Shown: positions 30,972-41,368 of the stretch, piece after piece
Numbering within the stretch: the stretch's first letter is position 1
How the letters are laid out: every line of letters starts with the position of its first letter
DNA from: Ochromonas danica
Taxonomy: Eukaryota > Sar > Chrysophyceae > Chromulinales > Chromulinaceae
Length of the DNA: 41,368 nt
NCBI GenBank assembly: GCA_015146655.1
Contig: VKHL01000208.1
Span: 1 to 41,368 of the forward strand
Direction: 5' to 3'
The notes under the pieces: generated by a model
The model's input: the letters and a program-made list of their open reading frames with translations, nothing else
What the model was told of the DNA's origin: nothing
Databases searched by the model: none
Program-made: the position numbers and the translations under genes

Positions 30972-31007
30972 CTTCTTCTTCTTCTTCTTCTTCTTCTTCT
31001 TCTTCTT
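30972..31007. repeat. CTT/GAA microsatellite upstream of the HECT ligase
   Basis: About 12 CTT units lie 60-95 bp upstream of the ligase start, probably in its 5' leader or promoter (GAA on the sense strand). The rest of 30913-31384 holds no gene. Confidence 0.9.
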
Positions 31008-31384
31008 TCTTGTGGGAACAGATTTTTTCTTCTATTGCTGCAGAACTTTCCATTCCTCTCTCAGCAACAAACCCTTATTTTCAGAGTTAATAGTCGCACT
31101 TCTCGATGCAAATACTTGCCTGTGGGAGATCTCTCTCTACAACTGACATTGAAAATCAAGGTCTTATTTATACTACACTAGACAGTTTTATTTACCTAAC
31201 ACAATCAACTCTAGCTAACAGGAAGGGATAAAATGGTTGCATCTGGTCTAGTGATTGACTATCATCAGTCAAGGTCATCCTGCACGCCAAATCAGTTTCG
31301 CTTCCTGTTTGAAGAATGACCAAATTCTAACGGCTGAAATGAAATGAAAGTAGCCATGAGAGGCTCCATGCGATGGGCATTCTT

Positions 31385-31681
31385 TCAGTCGCCATTGGCC
31401 AGTGCCGGAAGATCGACTGCCTGCGGCTCGGCAGCGGCGATCTCATCCACTGGCGGGGCAGCCTCTAGCTTCGCTCTTCTCGCCTGATTTCGCTTGCTAA
31501 TGAGACGAAAGGTTTTCTTCTGCTCCTCTTCTGTGAGGGTGTGCCAGTTGGCGATTCTTGAAACCGTGCCATCAGAATTGATAATGACGGGCCCTAAGGC
31601 ATCGAGCTGGACCGGCTCAGCTGCTTCCTCCTCACAACTTTCAGATGAAAATGTGGACTTCTCTTCACGCTCACCTTCCAT
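31385..31681 (-). CDS. Small conserved eukaryotic protein with LGPVIINSDGTVSRIANW motif
   Basis: From the methionine at 31681 the protein is 98 residues: an acidic N-terminus (MEGEREEKSTFSSES), the core LGPVIINSDGTVSRIANWHT followed by LTEEEQKKTFRLISKRNQARR, and an Ala/Pro/Glu tail. The core matches the 'xLGPxVxNxDGTxSRIxNWxxMTexExxxTxRxLxkRNQ' small proteins common in fungi, plants and other eukaryotes, for which I know no firm function. I rejected the longer start at 31834 because the added 51 residues look like translated leader and the family starts near here. Confidence 0.75.
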   Translation of the reverse strand: MEGEREEKSTFSSESCEEEAAEPVQLDALGPVIINSDGTVSRIANWHTLTEEEQKKTFRLISKRNQARRAKLEAAPPVDEIAAAEPQAVDLPALANGD

Positions 31682-31946
31682 GTTTGCTTGGAGTGCTGCG
31701 AATGTGATTGGTTGTGTTGTTTGTTTTGCGTATTGTTCACAACCAATTACTATTTCCCACGCAATAGAGAAACGCGTTTCTGAAGGGAAGGTTCTCGAAG
31801 CGCAGCGCTTCTCACAATTTCGTCCACCGCACAAACGACTACCACGACGGCTTAGGTTTAAGCTTGTTTAAAGTATACTATATACAATCTGTTGGTAAAA
31901 GCAGTTCTTCTTGTGTCTTTATGGAAGACGTCAATCAAGCACAGAC

Positions 31947-33389
31947 TCAACCATTGGCATGGGGCGAGATGTTGATAACAGGTCGGGTCAACACTATGGT
32001 ACCCGCCGCGATGAGGTCTCGCTCGACATTGCGCAGCAGAGAGAGGAAGCGCGATGGTTCAATCATGACAGATTCCACGGCATGCAGATGTCTCCAGGAA
32101 CATTTACTTCCTGCCTTGAGATCTTCCGGCTTTTTGTGCCACCGGACGTCATGGGCTGGAACACAATAGTGGTAGTGGCGAATGCCCTGGGCAATGGCGC
32201 TACCATGGTAGTACCCCCCTATACCATAAAAGTAGTCGGGAGACCTGCAATTACACAGCGGGTAGGGAATGATCTCCACCACAGCAGAGCCTGGGTTCAT
32301 GAAGAACATGTTCGTCATGCCTGCTCCATGCACCGAGACAAAGACGTGGACGCCAGCCATGTACTGCACTGTCGAAGAGACATTGAGGTGCTCGAAAGTG
32401 ATATTCTCCACTTTCCATTTCACGTGCTGACTGCGCTGCAAAAGGTGTTGGATGGTCTCCAGGTTGGCAATGGATCGCATGCCAGTGAGAGCCCCCACAG
32501 CTCGCACAGCAAAGCCCATTCTCAATCCTTCATGTGGATTATCAGGATGATCAACAAAGTGAAGAGCAGAGACTGTGGGTGCTTGGAAAGCTCCCCTCAT
32601 GAATGTGCCGAAAGCTCGGAGCACTTCTCCAGCACGGCAGCCCGGATAGCCAAACCATTTCTCTGGGGGAAGAAGCCGCACACATCCACTACCATAGATC
32701 AACTGCTGACTACTGACACACTCTTGGCCAGATGACAAGCCCTTCAAAGAGCGGATTTGTCCTCCCAGAGAAGAGATCCATTGGCTCTTCATAGGATTCA
32801 ATTTGAAATACTCATCCAGCCACAGCGTGAAGGGGCGATGGACGACATACTGCTCTTGACTGGCATTCCATACAATGATCTCACTGTCTAGAAGTGCACA
32901 GAAGAGTCTCAGTAGCGCATGGAGGAAGTGTGAGAAGTTGTGGTTGATGGAGTAGTTGCTCAGGAAGACAACTGCCACATTGTCGTGTTGAGAGCATTTC
33001 TTCTGCTTGGGACCTCTTGGGTTGTGGAAGAAAGTCTTTCCAAAGCTGATGTCATGGAGGAGAAGATAAGGTCGTTGCTGGCAGTGTGAAGGGCCAGTCG
33101 TGGCGAAGAGTCCGAAGAGCACATTCTTCTTGTCGTTGGAGTAGTGCTTCTCTGTCCCCAGCCACCGCACAATCTCATCGCAGGAATAGTTGCGTCGGTC
33201 AGGTACTTGGCGTAAATCCATTTCCCCCACCCCCGCAGTCAGTGAGTTTGATGGCGCGGAGAACTGCCTTGGCGCGGGACTGCCGCTGGCTGACAACTGC
33301 CTGCTTAGAGTGGAATTACTCCCTGCTGATATACGAGAGATAGAAAGAAGCAGCCATAAAGCTATTGCCCACAATAATAACCTAGTCAT
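31947..33389 (-). CDS. GT61 (DUF563)-type glycosyltransferase, Golgi type II membrane protein
   Basis: The 480-residue protein begins with a short cytoplasmic end and one signal-anchor (LLLWAIALWLLLSISRIS), then a serine-rich stem. The C-terminal half has the GT61/DUF563 signature: VFVSVHGAGMTNMFFMNPGSAVVEIIP (about 355-381) with the conserved HGAG. The family holds plant xylosyl- and arabinosyltransferases and EOGT-like O-GlcNAc transferases and acts in the secretory pathway using nucleotide sugars; the donor cannot be told here. One N-glycosylation sequon cluster (NYSINHNFS) lies mid-protein. It is divergent from RPB6 with 208 bp between the starts. Confidence 0.82.
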   Translation of the reverse strand: MTRLLLWAIALWLLLSISRISAGSNSTLSRQLSASGSPAPRQFSAPSNSLTAGVGEMDLRQVPDRRNYSCDEIVRWLGTEKHYSNDKKNVLFGLFATTGPSHCQQRPYLLLHDISFGKTFFHNPRGPKQKKCSQHDNVAVVFLSNYSINHNFSHFLHALLRLFCALLDSEIIVWNASQEQYVVHRPFTLWLDEYFKLNPMKSQWISSLGGQIRSLKGLSSGQECVSSQQLIYGSGCVRLLPPEKWFGYPGCRAGEVLRAFGTFMRGAFQAPTVSALHFVDHPDNPHEGLRMGFAVRAVGALTGMRSIANLETIQHLLQRSQHVKWKVENITFEHLNVSSTVQYMAGVHVFVSVHGAGMTNMFFMNPGSAVVEIIPYPLCNCRSPDYFYGIGGYYHGSAIAQGIRHYHYCVPAHDVRWHKKPEDLKAGSKCSWRHLHAVESVMIEPSRFLSLLRNVERDLIAAGTIVLTRPVINISPHANG

Positions 33390-33536
33390 GGCTAGAATAA
33401 TAAAAGATGATACTAGCTCGAGCTGTCAATTTGAATTCTCCTCATAGTTATTCTGTCAAAGCAATCAAAACTGCCCAGGGGCCAAATCTCTAAAGTTTGG
33501 CAGCCTGGCAGAGGCTAGCCTCCCGGTTCCGGGTGA

Positions 33537-33545
33537 ATGGAATGG
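33537..33545 (+). promoter_or_regulatory. ATGGAATGG motif in the GT61/RPB6 divergent promoter
   Basis: ATGGAATGG lies about 53 bp upstream of the RPB6 start and resembles the CCATGGAATG motif at other starts in this window. It is a candidate core element only. Confidence 0.25.
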
Positions 33546-33597
33546 CGAGGATGAGAAGGTTTTGCCCACGACGAACAATTCTCACAACACTTACAAA

Positions 33598-34123
33598 ATG
33601 GATGACTACGACCAAGACGGACCAGGTGAACTAGAGCATGATGAGGACCAGCTCAACCCTTTCGAAGAGCATGTCCCCATGGATGATGAAGCTCTCGATG
33701 CTGGTCTTCGAGAACAGGTACGATGAACAGTCCATGCGTCTTCATGCCACGCCCTCCCAGGCCTTCGAACTGATGTAAGAAATGCTCTGTTCTCTTGTGT
33801 TTGCCCATCATTGATAGAGTGGTGGAGATAATGGAGAGCGCGTGGAGATTATCTCGCGTGATCAGACCAAGTCCAATGCAACTGGAGAAGCGCGCATCAC
33901 AACAAGATACATGACCAAATACGAACGAGCACGAGTCCTAGGTACACGTGCTCTACAAATTAGTATGAACGCCCCCGTGATGGTGGATATAGGAGGTGAG
34001 ACTGACCCTCTCAAGATAGCGATGAAAGAGCTGCGCGAGCGCAAGATCCCCATGATCATCCGCAGATACCTACCCGACGGCTCCTTCGAGGACTGGAATA
34101 TCGATGAATTGATTATTGAATAA
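33598..34123 (+). CDS. RPB6: RNA polymerase I/II/III common subunit RPB6
   Basis: Two exons (33598-33717 and 33818-34123) separated by a 100-nt GT-AG intron give 141 residues. The N-terminus is acidic and variable ([17 protein letters not shown]). The conserved domain reads [20 protein letters not shown], then [39 protein letters not shown] and ends ELIIE. This is the omega-like assembly subunit shared by all three nuclear RNA polymerases. The length fits the family (127-155 residues). The intron sits at the border between the acidic tail and the folded domain. Confidence 0.97.
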
Positions 34124-34184
34124 ATTCACTCTTGTAACATAAATGGCCTATCTACTAGATACTATTGGTGTAGCTATTCTTCGG

Positions 34185-34690
34185 TCATTCCACAACAAAT
34201 AGCTCGCCAGCAGTTCCTTCGTTATACAATGCAGCCGATGTTTGTGACGATTTTACGAGGTGATCGAGCTTTTTACACAGAGATCTTGCATAGTCAGCAC
34301 CTATCGAGGCTACAAAGCGCATGTTGCTCTCGAGAAGCGACCGAATGTGAAGCATTATTTGTCGAAAGCCAAAAATGGCTATTTCCAAGACATAATCGCC
34401 TTGATAGTCGGAGCCATTACATATGTTTTCCTTCTCGGGCGAACAATCCACCACAGCTTTACAATGAAGTCCTCCTTTCGATGTCTTGGGCTGCTTTGTT
34501 TGCAAGAATTCTAGCTGCTGGGCGTACAGGGACCTGTAAAATTAAAGTCATTGATGGAAAAGACTGCTTTTCTATCACCATGGTTCGCTTCTCAGACACT
34601 TCTTCCAAACGAACCAAACTCACTGCAATCCAAAGATTTGAGAACGGCGCTGGCTATCTTCGAGAATGTTGGATTTGAAAGCAGCTGCAT
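34185..34690 (-). CDS. Possible small two-exon gene, unknown
   Basis: An open frame on the minus strand (34505-34185) reads like a folded protein: KGGLHCKAVVDCSPEKEN, then GDYVLEIAIFGFRQIM, a helix IRSLLESNMRFVASIG and KKLDHLVKSSQTSAAL. A possible first exon from an ATG near 34690 (MQLLSNPTFSKIASAVLKSLDC) can be spliced to it (donor GTGAGT at about 34624, acceptor near 34515), but more than one acceptor fits. No family is recognised. The opposite strand also has an open frame here (34229-34678) with less protein-like composition. Treat the strand as likely, the structure as a guess. Confidence 0.35.
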
Positions 34691-34833
34691 GAATTCGATG
34701 TGTCGTGTTAGCGTGTCGTGCTAACTTAATTGCACAACACAACAGTACTATGCGTACATAATAGACACATATTGTATTATACAATATTATACATTCTACG
34801 TGTTATACATAATAAGGTTAGGTTAGGTCAATC

Positions 34834-36316
34834 TCATAATTCTTGGAGGATCTGCTTCCGCTGCCGCCGTCTCTCTTCACGGTTCATGGCACGCTCTTCC
34901 CGTGGACGAGCAGTGGACAGATGTTTCACCTCCAAATAGGAGTGCTTCTTCCTGGATCTCTTCTCTTCAGCAGGTGTTGACAGTAGGACTGCATCGTCTA
35001 GCTGCCCTGTTGTTGAGAATTTGGCGAGGATGTCATCGCTCGAGGTCGAGAGTGGCACTAAAGGCAATGCTTTGCTGTCGGGGTCAGATTTTGAATCCTT
35101 TGCTACTGCTCTCTCCATTACTATCTTCTGCTCCGCTATGATCACTGCAGGTTCCATCGCTTTATCTTCAGCGCTGACGTCCTTCTCAGCCTTTTCATCT
35201 TTCTCAACTCCTTCCTCTTCGATCTTCTCCAGACGCTTCTGAAACTTCATCCAATCCACAGTCTCAGGGTTTTTCAACTTCAGCTCAGCTTCTCGCTTCT
35301 TGAGAGCCACCTGTCTGTCCCATTCTTCTTTCTCTGCCTGAGACAGCTTGTCGTAGGCTGTCCTGGAAGGATCGTAATCAGCTCGATAGCAGGGACAGAG
35401 ATAATACTTGATCAGCCCCATGTTGCGCTGGATCTTTCGATTCTTCTTGTCTTGCTTTTTCTTCTCTTTCTTTGCCTCTATTCGCTGAATCTTCCTGAGA
35501 TTCTCCTCTTTCATGTCTTGCAAAGATCGTTTCTTCAGTGTCCACCAAACCTCACCCATGGTATGGATCATCATCAATTGCTGCAGACGAAAAGCAGGCT
35601 CGAAGAGTCGAGGGAATGCAGTGTGGATCTTGACGAAGTCCTCGAAGTTGATCTGATCATCTTGAAAGGTTAGTCTCATCCAAGAGCCTTTCACAGCACC
35701 TTTCACAGTTGACCCTGTGCGCACATTGTGCACGACATTGACGAGGTTGTTGAGATCGTCGATGGAAAAGAAGCCTGCCTTGTCCTGATCAAAGCAATAG
35801 AAGCAAACTACACCATAACCATCACACAGAAAGACCATCCATCACACAGCTCACAAGACATCGTAGTCATCATCATCTCTTACATTTGAGAATCTCCACG
35901 GGCTCGAAGAAGCAGTAGGTGGAGACGACCAGCAGGAAGTCCGAGAAGTTGATCTCTCCCTCTGCACACAAGCGACATCTTACCTCAGCAATGAATACGT
36001 CTAAAAGAGATCGAGGTAGAGAGGTTACCGTGTTCTATCTCCAAGAGCTCGAGCAGACAGTCTGTGAACAAGTTGCGCTCCATCTCGAAGGATTTGAAAA
36101 TGTTCGACAGCGGAACAAGACCTGACTGCTCCTTGTCCAGTCTACAGACAATTTCGCACAATATAACTCTCTTACTGCAAGTAGTAGTAAGACAGTTCTC
36201 ACACACCTTTGGAAGATCTTCCAGAAGTCCGAGATGTCCTTTGGAGTGAAGAAGAAGTTCTTGACCACTTTACGAATATTCGCATCTGGTTCAGGAACCA
36301 CTATTTTACCTCCCAT
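34834..36316 (-). CDS. EF-hand protein with myristoylation-type N-terminus and charged coiled-coil tail
   Basis: Four exons (36316-36207, 36141-36029, 35961-35884, 35807-34834) join in phase to 424 residues. The N-terminus MGGKIV fits an N-myristoylation site. The first half is calcineurin-B/recoverin-like: DKEQSGLVPLSN (first loop, poor at position 12), EGEINFSDFLLVV, DQDKAGFFSIDDL (better loop) and DDQINFEDFVKI. A very basic/acidic helical stretch follows (KKEKKKQDKKNRKIQRNMG), a CPCY motif, and a long charged coiled coil to the end. This suggests a calcium-responsive, membrane-associated protein; the partner is unknown. Small introns of 61-76 nt separate the exons. Confidence 0.85.
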
Positions 36317-36490
36317 GCTGGGATCAGAGGATCACACTACACTACTACTGTGTCAACTATCAATATTACAATATTCTCGTGGTCTGTGGAGATTGTTCAA
36401 TCTTGTGCTGCAGTAACTCATGTTAGAAAAGTAGAGAAACGGAAGGTCTGTTGGAAGGGATTCTATTGTCTGCTTGCAGAGCAGCTGACG

Positions 36491-36602
36491 GCCCGCCTCA
36501 TCCAGTGGTTAGGATATCTCGTTGTGGCCGAGGAAAGTTCGCTCTGCGCACTGGTTAGTGTGTGGAGACCCTCATACCTGAGTTCGATTCTCAGGGCGGG
36601 CA
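36491..36602 (+). tRNA. tRNA-His(GTG)-like gene with a long insertion after the anticodon stem
   Basis: The acceptor stem GCCCGCC (36491-36497) pairs fully with GGCGGGC (36595-36601). The D arm is ATCC-AGTGGTTA-GGAT. The anticodon stem TCTCG (36517-36521) pairs with CGAGG (36529-36533) around the loop TTGTGGC, anticodon GTG (36524-36526). The T arm CTGAG-TTCGATT-CTCAG is normal and a TTTTT terminator follows at 36605. The region between the anticodon stem and T arm is 44 nt instead of 4-5 and contains a second D-arm-like hairpin (GCGCAC-TGGTTA-GTGTGT) and a GTGTG/CATAC pair. It does not fit an intron at 37/38. It may be a tRNA with an insertion, a composite of two tRNAs, or a tRNA-derived pseudogene. 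Confidence 0.6.
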
Positions 36603-36745
36603 GCTTTTTGCCTTTTGTTTCTTTCTTCATGTTGTTGTTGACTTTCTTTGTTTTCCGATTGTGTATGGGCTTCGAATTGTCTTCTTTTCTTTATACTTGT
36701 ATTTGGTTATCTAACTAAGTGTTGCATCACCTGATTATCCTAACT

Positions 36746-36851
36746 CGTCATATTAATAGATCATGTTTCTTTGTTTGTTGCTTTTCTGAACTAAATTGCA
36801 ATAAAAGTGTTTTGACTTCGGAGTTTGCAGGTTGTATCTATTAATATGACG
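36746..36851. repeat. 106-bp element with 16-bp perfect inverted repeats
   Basis: CGTCATATTAATAGAT (36746-36761) is the exact reverse complement of ATCTATTAATATGACG (36836-36851). There is no coding capacity and no clear target duplication. It is perhaps a small foldback element. The rest of 36603-37014 shows no gene. Confidence 0.75.
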
Positions 36852-37014
36852 TGAAGCTGCCAGAATGATACTCACCAACTTCACCAAATAGTTGTTTCTT
36901 TCTCCTTCCACGTTTGCAATGCATCTTATAACGACAAGGACCAGCTTATTTGTACATATTATAACATACCATCTATAACGTTCAAGATTGTGAACCTACA
37001 CCTATGAACTATAT

Positions 37015-39325
37015 CTACAGAGCAGATTCTGCGATCTTTGTTCCTAGCAATGAAACCAGCCTTGGCTGCACGCCTTCTCCTCCCAAAATAAGCTTTTTGT
37101 TATGAAAACGAACCAAGCTAGGTCTGTGACCCACACTGATGAAAGTGATATTTGGCGTTTCATCAAGTAGCAGAGTATACATTGCCGCCTCTGCATTTAA
37201 ATCCAACGCACTCGTGGCCTCTATAGAGTCATCATATATCATCAGTTCATTATCTCCTAGATGGTAACGAATCAAGGGTCTTACCGTCAAGAACTACGAC
37301 ACGGGGTCGATTGTAAAGAATTCGCGCGAAAGCTAATCGTTGTTGTTCACCAAGAGAAAGTGTCTTGGACCAATCCTTGCTCACTCGCAAGCCTTTGTGT
37401 TCATCTCCTTCACCCATTCGACCAGCCAGATGACCCAGTTGCACCTTTTGGAGAATATTCAGGAAGAACTCGTCGTCCTCTGCAATATCTCCAATTGGTG
37501 CTGCAGCTTTATCTCCTTCTTCAACAGGTTTCACCTTCTTCTTACGGGAATTGAGCACCTTACTATCGCCATAGAGATTAGAGTCGTCATGCAGTGTTCC
37601 TGCCAATGAATGAATCCTTGGATACATGATCTGTTGACGAAGGTCTCCCAAAAGGTTGTATGGCTTCTGTGGTAAGAAGAACACTTCCTTAGGAGCAGTT
37701 GATAGAATCGTTTGTTGAGATGTTTGGATCACTCCAGTCTGATTGCCCTGGTCATCAGATGAAAGTAGCGTTCTGTCCCAAATCACCTGCCCTCGACCAA
37801 CCTGCCACAAACCAGCAATAGTACGTACAAATGAACTCTTCCCAGCACCAGAAGGGCCAACAATCAACAAGCGGTCTCCTTGCATCACATCAATGTCCAC
37901 ACCTGACAAAGAGGAAGCTGACTGGTGCAAGTTGCCAAGTAAGACTCTTTGTGCATCCGGTGTAAGCACTGTGAGGTTACGGCAAGCCAATAATAACAAT
38001 GGTGACACAGAGCGAAGAGATGGGGTTTGGTCTGACAAAGAAGACTCAGTGACAGCCCCTTCCAACTCACTCGATAAAGACTGCATGGACAGCGAAACTA
38101 AAGGTTTGTCTTCCCCCCAGACATGTCCTGATGACGATCCCATACGATCGAAAAAGCTTGATAAACGAGTCAGCCCTGCAGCGAAGGCTGAGAGAGCTTC
38201 AAACTGGTTAATGATAATCGAGAAATCGCTTAGGATGTGATTGAATGCACCATAGCTCTGACTGATCGCACCCAATTCCACTTTATGCGCGAAGTAAAGA
38301 GGAGCAACAATCAAAGAAGGAATAATTTGTACTAAATATCGATAGCCAGTGGTGAAATACTCCAGGTTTCTCTGTACTTTGATAATTCCAAATTGTGTTT
38401 CCAGTGCTTCCTGGAAAAGCTGCCAAACTGTTTTCTGCTCAATGACAGCATCGCTATCATAGAATGCTATAGCCTCTGCGTTCTCGCGTGTGCGAAACAA
38501 TGCGAATCGAAAATTCGCTTCACGTAACAGCTTTTCGTAATTGAGGCCCACCAGGGATCGACCGAGTTTGCTGGCTATGATCGATCCAATACCCGCATAC
38601 ACTATGACGGCCACAAAGAGACCTGGAAAGATTTGGAATAAAATAGCGGAAAAGGATATTAAGTCCACAATAGAGGTGAAAATGGTGATGAAGAAGTCCA
38701 AACTGGTCTTGGTGAAGTGGCGGATGTCCTCGCTGATGCGTTGATCGGGATTATCCACTTCACGCAAGGTCTCCAAGGCATAATAAGTTCGATTCGAATA
38801 ATATAATTGTAGAGCATTGGCAGTTAATGCCTCTCTCCAATAGAGCGATAGTCTCTCTCTCACGAAGCGATAGTAGACACTGACAGGCACGGCGATGAGA
38901 GTGGCCAGGAAGAAGAGCTCGGTCTTCTGGTAGAACAACCCTTCATCTCGCATATTTAAAGCATTATAGAAGTCTCGGCTAACATAGGAGAAGGCAACCG
39001 AGATGCCTGAGTTGATCAAAGTGAGTGCTGAGAGGGCGAGCAGAGAGTTCCTAGCCGTCTTGTCCTTTTTGAAGAAAGGCACCGCGATGTTCAGAAAAGG
39101 CTTGAGTTGTTTCCATCCTAACGCTAGGTCAGGAATGTTGGTGGTCTGATTGCTTGATTCAGTGGGTTGTGGGATGTTATTTGCATTAGTTGTGCACAGA
39201 GAAGTGGTTGTTGCACGGAGAGGATGCAAAGATGGTCGACCTGGTAAGGCATAACCTAGGCAGGATAAGGCATGCAAGGAAAACAATGAAATCAGTAGGA
39301 AGTTGAGATAGTTGAAGTGCATCAT
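37015..39325 (-). CDS. ABC transporter, fused membrane (SbmA/BacA-like, ABCD-type) and ATPase domains
   Basis: Two exons (39325-37285 and 37220-37015) joined over a 64-nt intron give 748 residues. A hydrophobic leader (NFLLISLFSLHALSCLGYA) is followed by an S/T/R-rich stretch, suggesting signal or organelle targeting. The membrane domain (about 85-400) has the ABC_membrane_2 layout: SRDFYNAL, FYQKTELF, REALTANALQLYY and DNPDQRISEDI. The ATPase has Walker A GPSGAGKSS (about 490), signature LSLGEQQRLA (about 655) and Walker B VVVLDEATSALD, which the intron splits between Asp and Glu, then an SVGHR H-loop. The family is a half-transporter that acts as a dimer; relatives move very-long-chain acyl-CoA, peptides or cobalamin. 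The substrate is unknown. Confidence 0.92.
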
Positions 39326-41368
39326 GAGTCATCCAAGCAAGGCAACTGCTCCATGAAGTAAATCAGAGTCGCCTTTGCTTTGCTCTTCCCTCTTTGCCTT
39401 TCCTCACTGACGCAGACCACTCCCTCGCACCGCAATAATAAACAGATTGGATGGGAAGAAAACATGTTCTTCTCCGGGGCACAGGGGGCACAGGGGGCCT
39501 GGCCACCACAAACAAACCAAGCCAAACCAACCCTTCTGCCATGGCAAAGGAACCTGTTGGATCATCCTTGAAGTGATGAAGTTGTGATAATGGTAAGCTA
39601 ATTGTGTTCCTATGACCATCTTTGTTGTCTATGACTGTGTGAGGAGAGGGCGTAGGGAGGAGTTTTGTATCATTTGTCACTACCTTGCTGATTTCTATGA
39701 TGATCACCATACTAGCATGGTCTACATGCCTGAATGCCCTCTCTTCCTTTTTTCTTGTCTTCCTCCTCTTTCCATTACTCTTCAACTCTAATGCTTAACA
39801 GTCTCTGAAATGTTGAACAGGCACGATGCGCGACAACACAGAAGTACGTACGACCCGAACGGTCTTCATCACTGATTGTCTTAGTTCAGTCAGGGAGATG
39901 ATAAGTGAGTCAGTGATGTTCCCTTAAGAAATGGTGAGTGTATTACATTATTCTCTGTTGTCTTGATGGCATGTTGAGGTATATGAAGTGTTTGGTTCAA
40001 ATGATGATTTGCTTCTAATACGAGTAGTGGTCTGAATCTGATCTTCACGAAGATTAGAGTTGTGGAGACCCGGAAGCTATATCTGATGGCCATCGTTGTT
40101 ATGTTCTCTTTCCCATCATGTCCTCATTACTACTAGATTATTCTATTTATTGCTTTACATATGTCTGACCATTTCTTGCTGTGTTAGGGTTTTCAATACA
40201 TTGCTTGTTCATGGGGAAGGATCAGGGTCGTGTGGCGGTAGCTTTCGATCTGCATTCCCAACGCCTTGCCACTCCTGTGTTGCAAAAGCGCCGCGCGCTG
40301 GTCGTCCGCATTGCGTCGGATTGCCTTTGTAGATTTTGCATCAACCTACAGGTGTTCGGATTCGGGTCAAGATCCCTTTCCTTTGCCAAGAACTGCAAAG
40401 CAGTTGTAAGCCAATGACAACAAAAGAGACATTTGCATGTACCTTAATTAATTCTTTCATCTCAAAGTATTACTGATCACTGTAAGTCTTCACCACTCAT
40501 TCATGGAACAAAAGATGTTCCCTCGACCACCGCGCCGCGGTCAAACCACAGAAGAACGGTCAGCAATGTGAACATGATTGTATGGACTTAGAAATCACGA
40601 TGCATCAATGCTACAAGGAATTGACGGTAGAAGAACTCCATGATACTGCTAGTATGTATGAAATACCATTCACATATTTATGCCGTTGACATGACGATAT
40701 TTCATCATCATATGGCTTTCATGTAATAATGCTCCTTCTATCAAATCTAAGTCTCCAGTTCAATTTACTAGTCATTATATATGTAAATGATCTTGCTTTT
40801 GGATACTTTTGGTCATCATTCGTGGCTAGATTGCAATATTCCATGGGCTTGACAAGTGTCACCATCCAACTTAGTGTCGGAGTTTGAGATGCGGTCGTAT
40901 AATGACCAGCGCGACTTCATTCCACTACTATCTACTATATTTGAATAATTAATAAGTAACTTTCCAATATGAGTGCCATTGTTTGAAATGAAGCAATGCG
41001 GGTGCGAAGTTGATGTCTTTCCCCTGATTGTGGCATCTCAGCACAGGATGAAAAGTGATCGGAAATATTGATACCATTAGATCCGCAAGAGTCGATATAT
41101 GAAAGCTAGGGAGGAGAGAGGAGGGATGGATCGACAGAGAAGGAGAGAAATGATAAAATATAAAATGTATTTTTAGAAGGTGGAGACAGATGCCACGCCA
41201 GCAGCAGCGGGTTTTTTTGCCCTTCCTGCCCATCAACTCATGTCATCTTGTTCCAACTAAAAACACTACTGGTATCTCCCTCAACTAAAACACTACTGCT
41301 ACTGATTGACGCCATAGAAGAGCAACAAGCTGTGTTCAGAAAATTAATTTATCCCATCTACCTCATCC
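39326..41368. other. 2-kb end interval, no gene supported
   Basis: It includes the 5' flank of the ABC transporter. Short frames such as 40181-40417 (+) or 39363-39785 (-) show no known features. A short match to the dispersed family's 5' terminus (GCACCGCAATAATAAAC, about 39428) may be chance. A gene with several tiny exons cannot be excluded. Confidence 0.5.

Noticed and set aside
39363-39785. 140-codon minus-strand frame upstream of the ABC transporter
   Set aside because: Lysine/arginine- and proline-rich translation without domain features; likely leader/promoter sequence.
40181-40417. 78-codon plus-strand frame (MGKDQGRVAVAFD...)
   Set aside because: Some protein-like character, but no family match that I can name and no splice partners that fit; left as unsupported.

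Overview
The window is nuclear DNA of a compact eukaryotic genome, most likely a unicellular protist or alga. The evidence is short GT-AG introns (about 45-115 nt), closely spaced genes on both strands, and conserved eukaryotic proteins: an STI1/HOP co-chaperone, a dynamin GTPase, OST4, RNA polymerase subunit RPB6, a HERC-type ubiquitin ligase and an ER lectin. I cannot fix the lineage from sequence alone. The long protein built from 40-residue 'YGLQ' repeats and the BacA-like ABC transporter with a signal-like leader would fit an alga or stramenopile-like protist, but that is only a suggestion.

Layout. 1-430: tail of a dispersed unknown gene family, then a foldback element. 764-2455: STI1. 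2997-4175 (-): a serine-acetyltransferase-like membrane protein, head to head with a dynamin (4241-6844, six exons). 6929-9443 and 12028-14140: the two arms of an inverted segmental duplication. The left arm carries an intact two-MRH-domain ER lectin (ERLEC1/XTP3-B type, minus strand) and the 5' end of a 37-codon OST4 gene (9407-9520). The right arm carries a near-identical lectin copy without its first 60 codons and a 12-codon remnant of OST4. The right arm appears to have landed inside another, now broken gene (11486-12027, tail at 14140-14228). Between the arms lies an MMAA/MeaB-type GTPase (9716-10720, -). 14418-15583: a second copy of the dispersed unknown gene, with a 310-bp MITE inserted in its intron. 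15643-19332: a coiled-coil/pseudokinase/ankyrin protein. 19953-24517: the YGLQ-repeat protein. 24518-27066: no gene seen. 27067-30912 (-): RCC1-HECT ubiquitin ligase. 31385-31681 (-): small conserved protein. 31947-33389 (-): GT61-type glycosyltransferase. 33598-34123: RPB6. 34185-34690 (-): possible small gene. 34834-36316 (-): EF-hand protein. 36491-36602: an unusual tRNA-His-like gene. 37015-39325 (-): ABC transporter. 39326-41368: no supported gene.

How the genes relate. OST4 (N-glycan transfer) and the ER lectin (N-glycan-dependent ER degradation) share an 87-bp divergent promoter, so two steps of ER glycoprotein handling are probably co-expressed. STI1 and the HECT ligase belong to general protein quality control. 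The other genes look like ordinary housekeeping neighbours. The region from 6.9 to 15.6 kb is the rearranged part: duplication, gene disruption, repeat fragments and a MITE all sit there.
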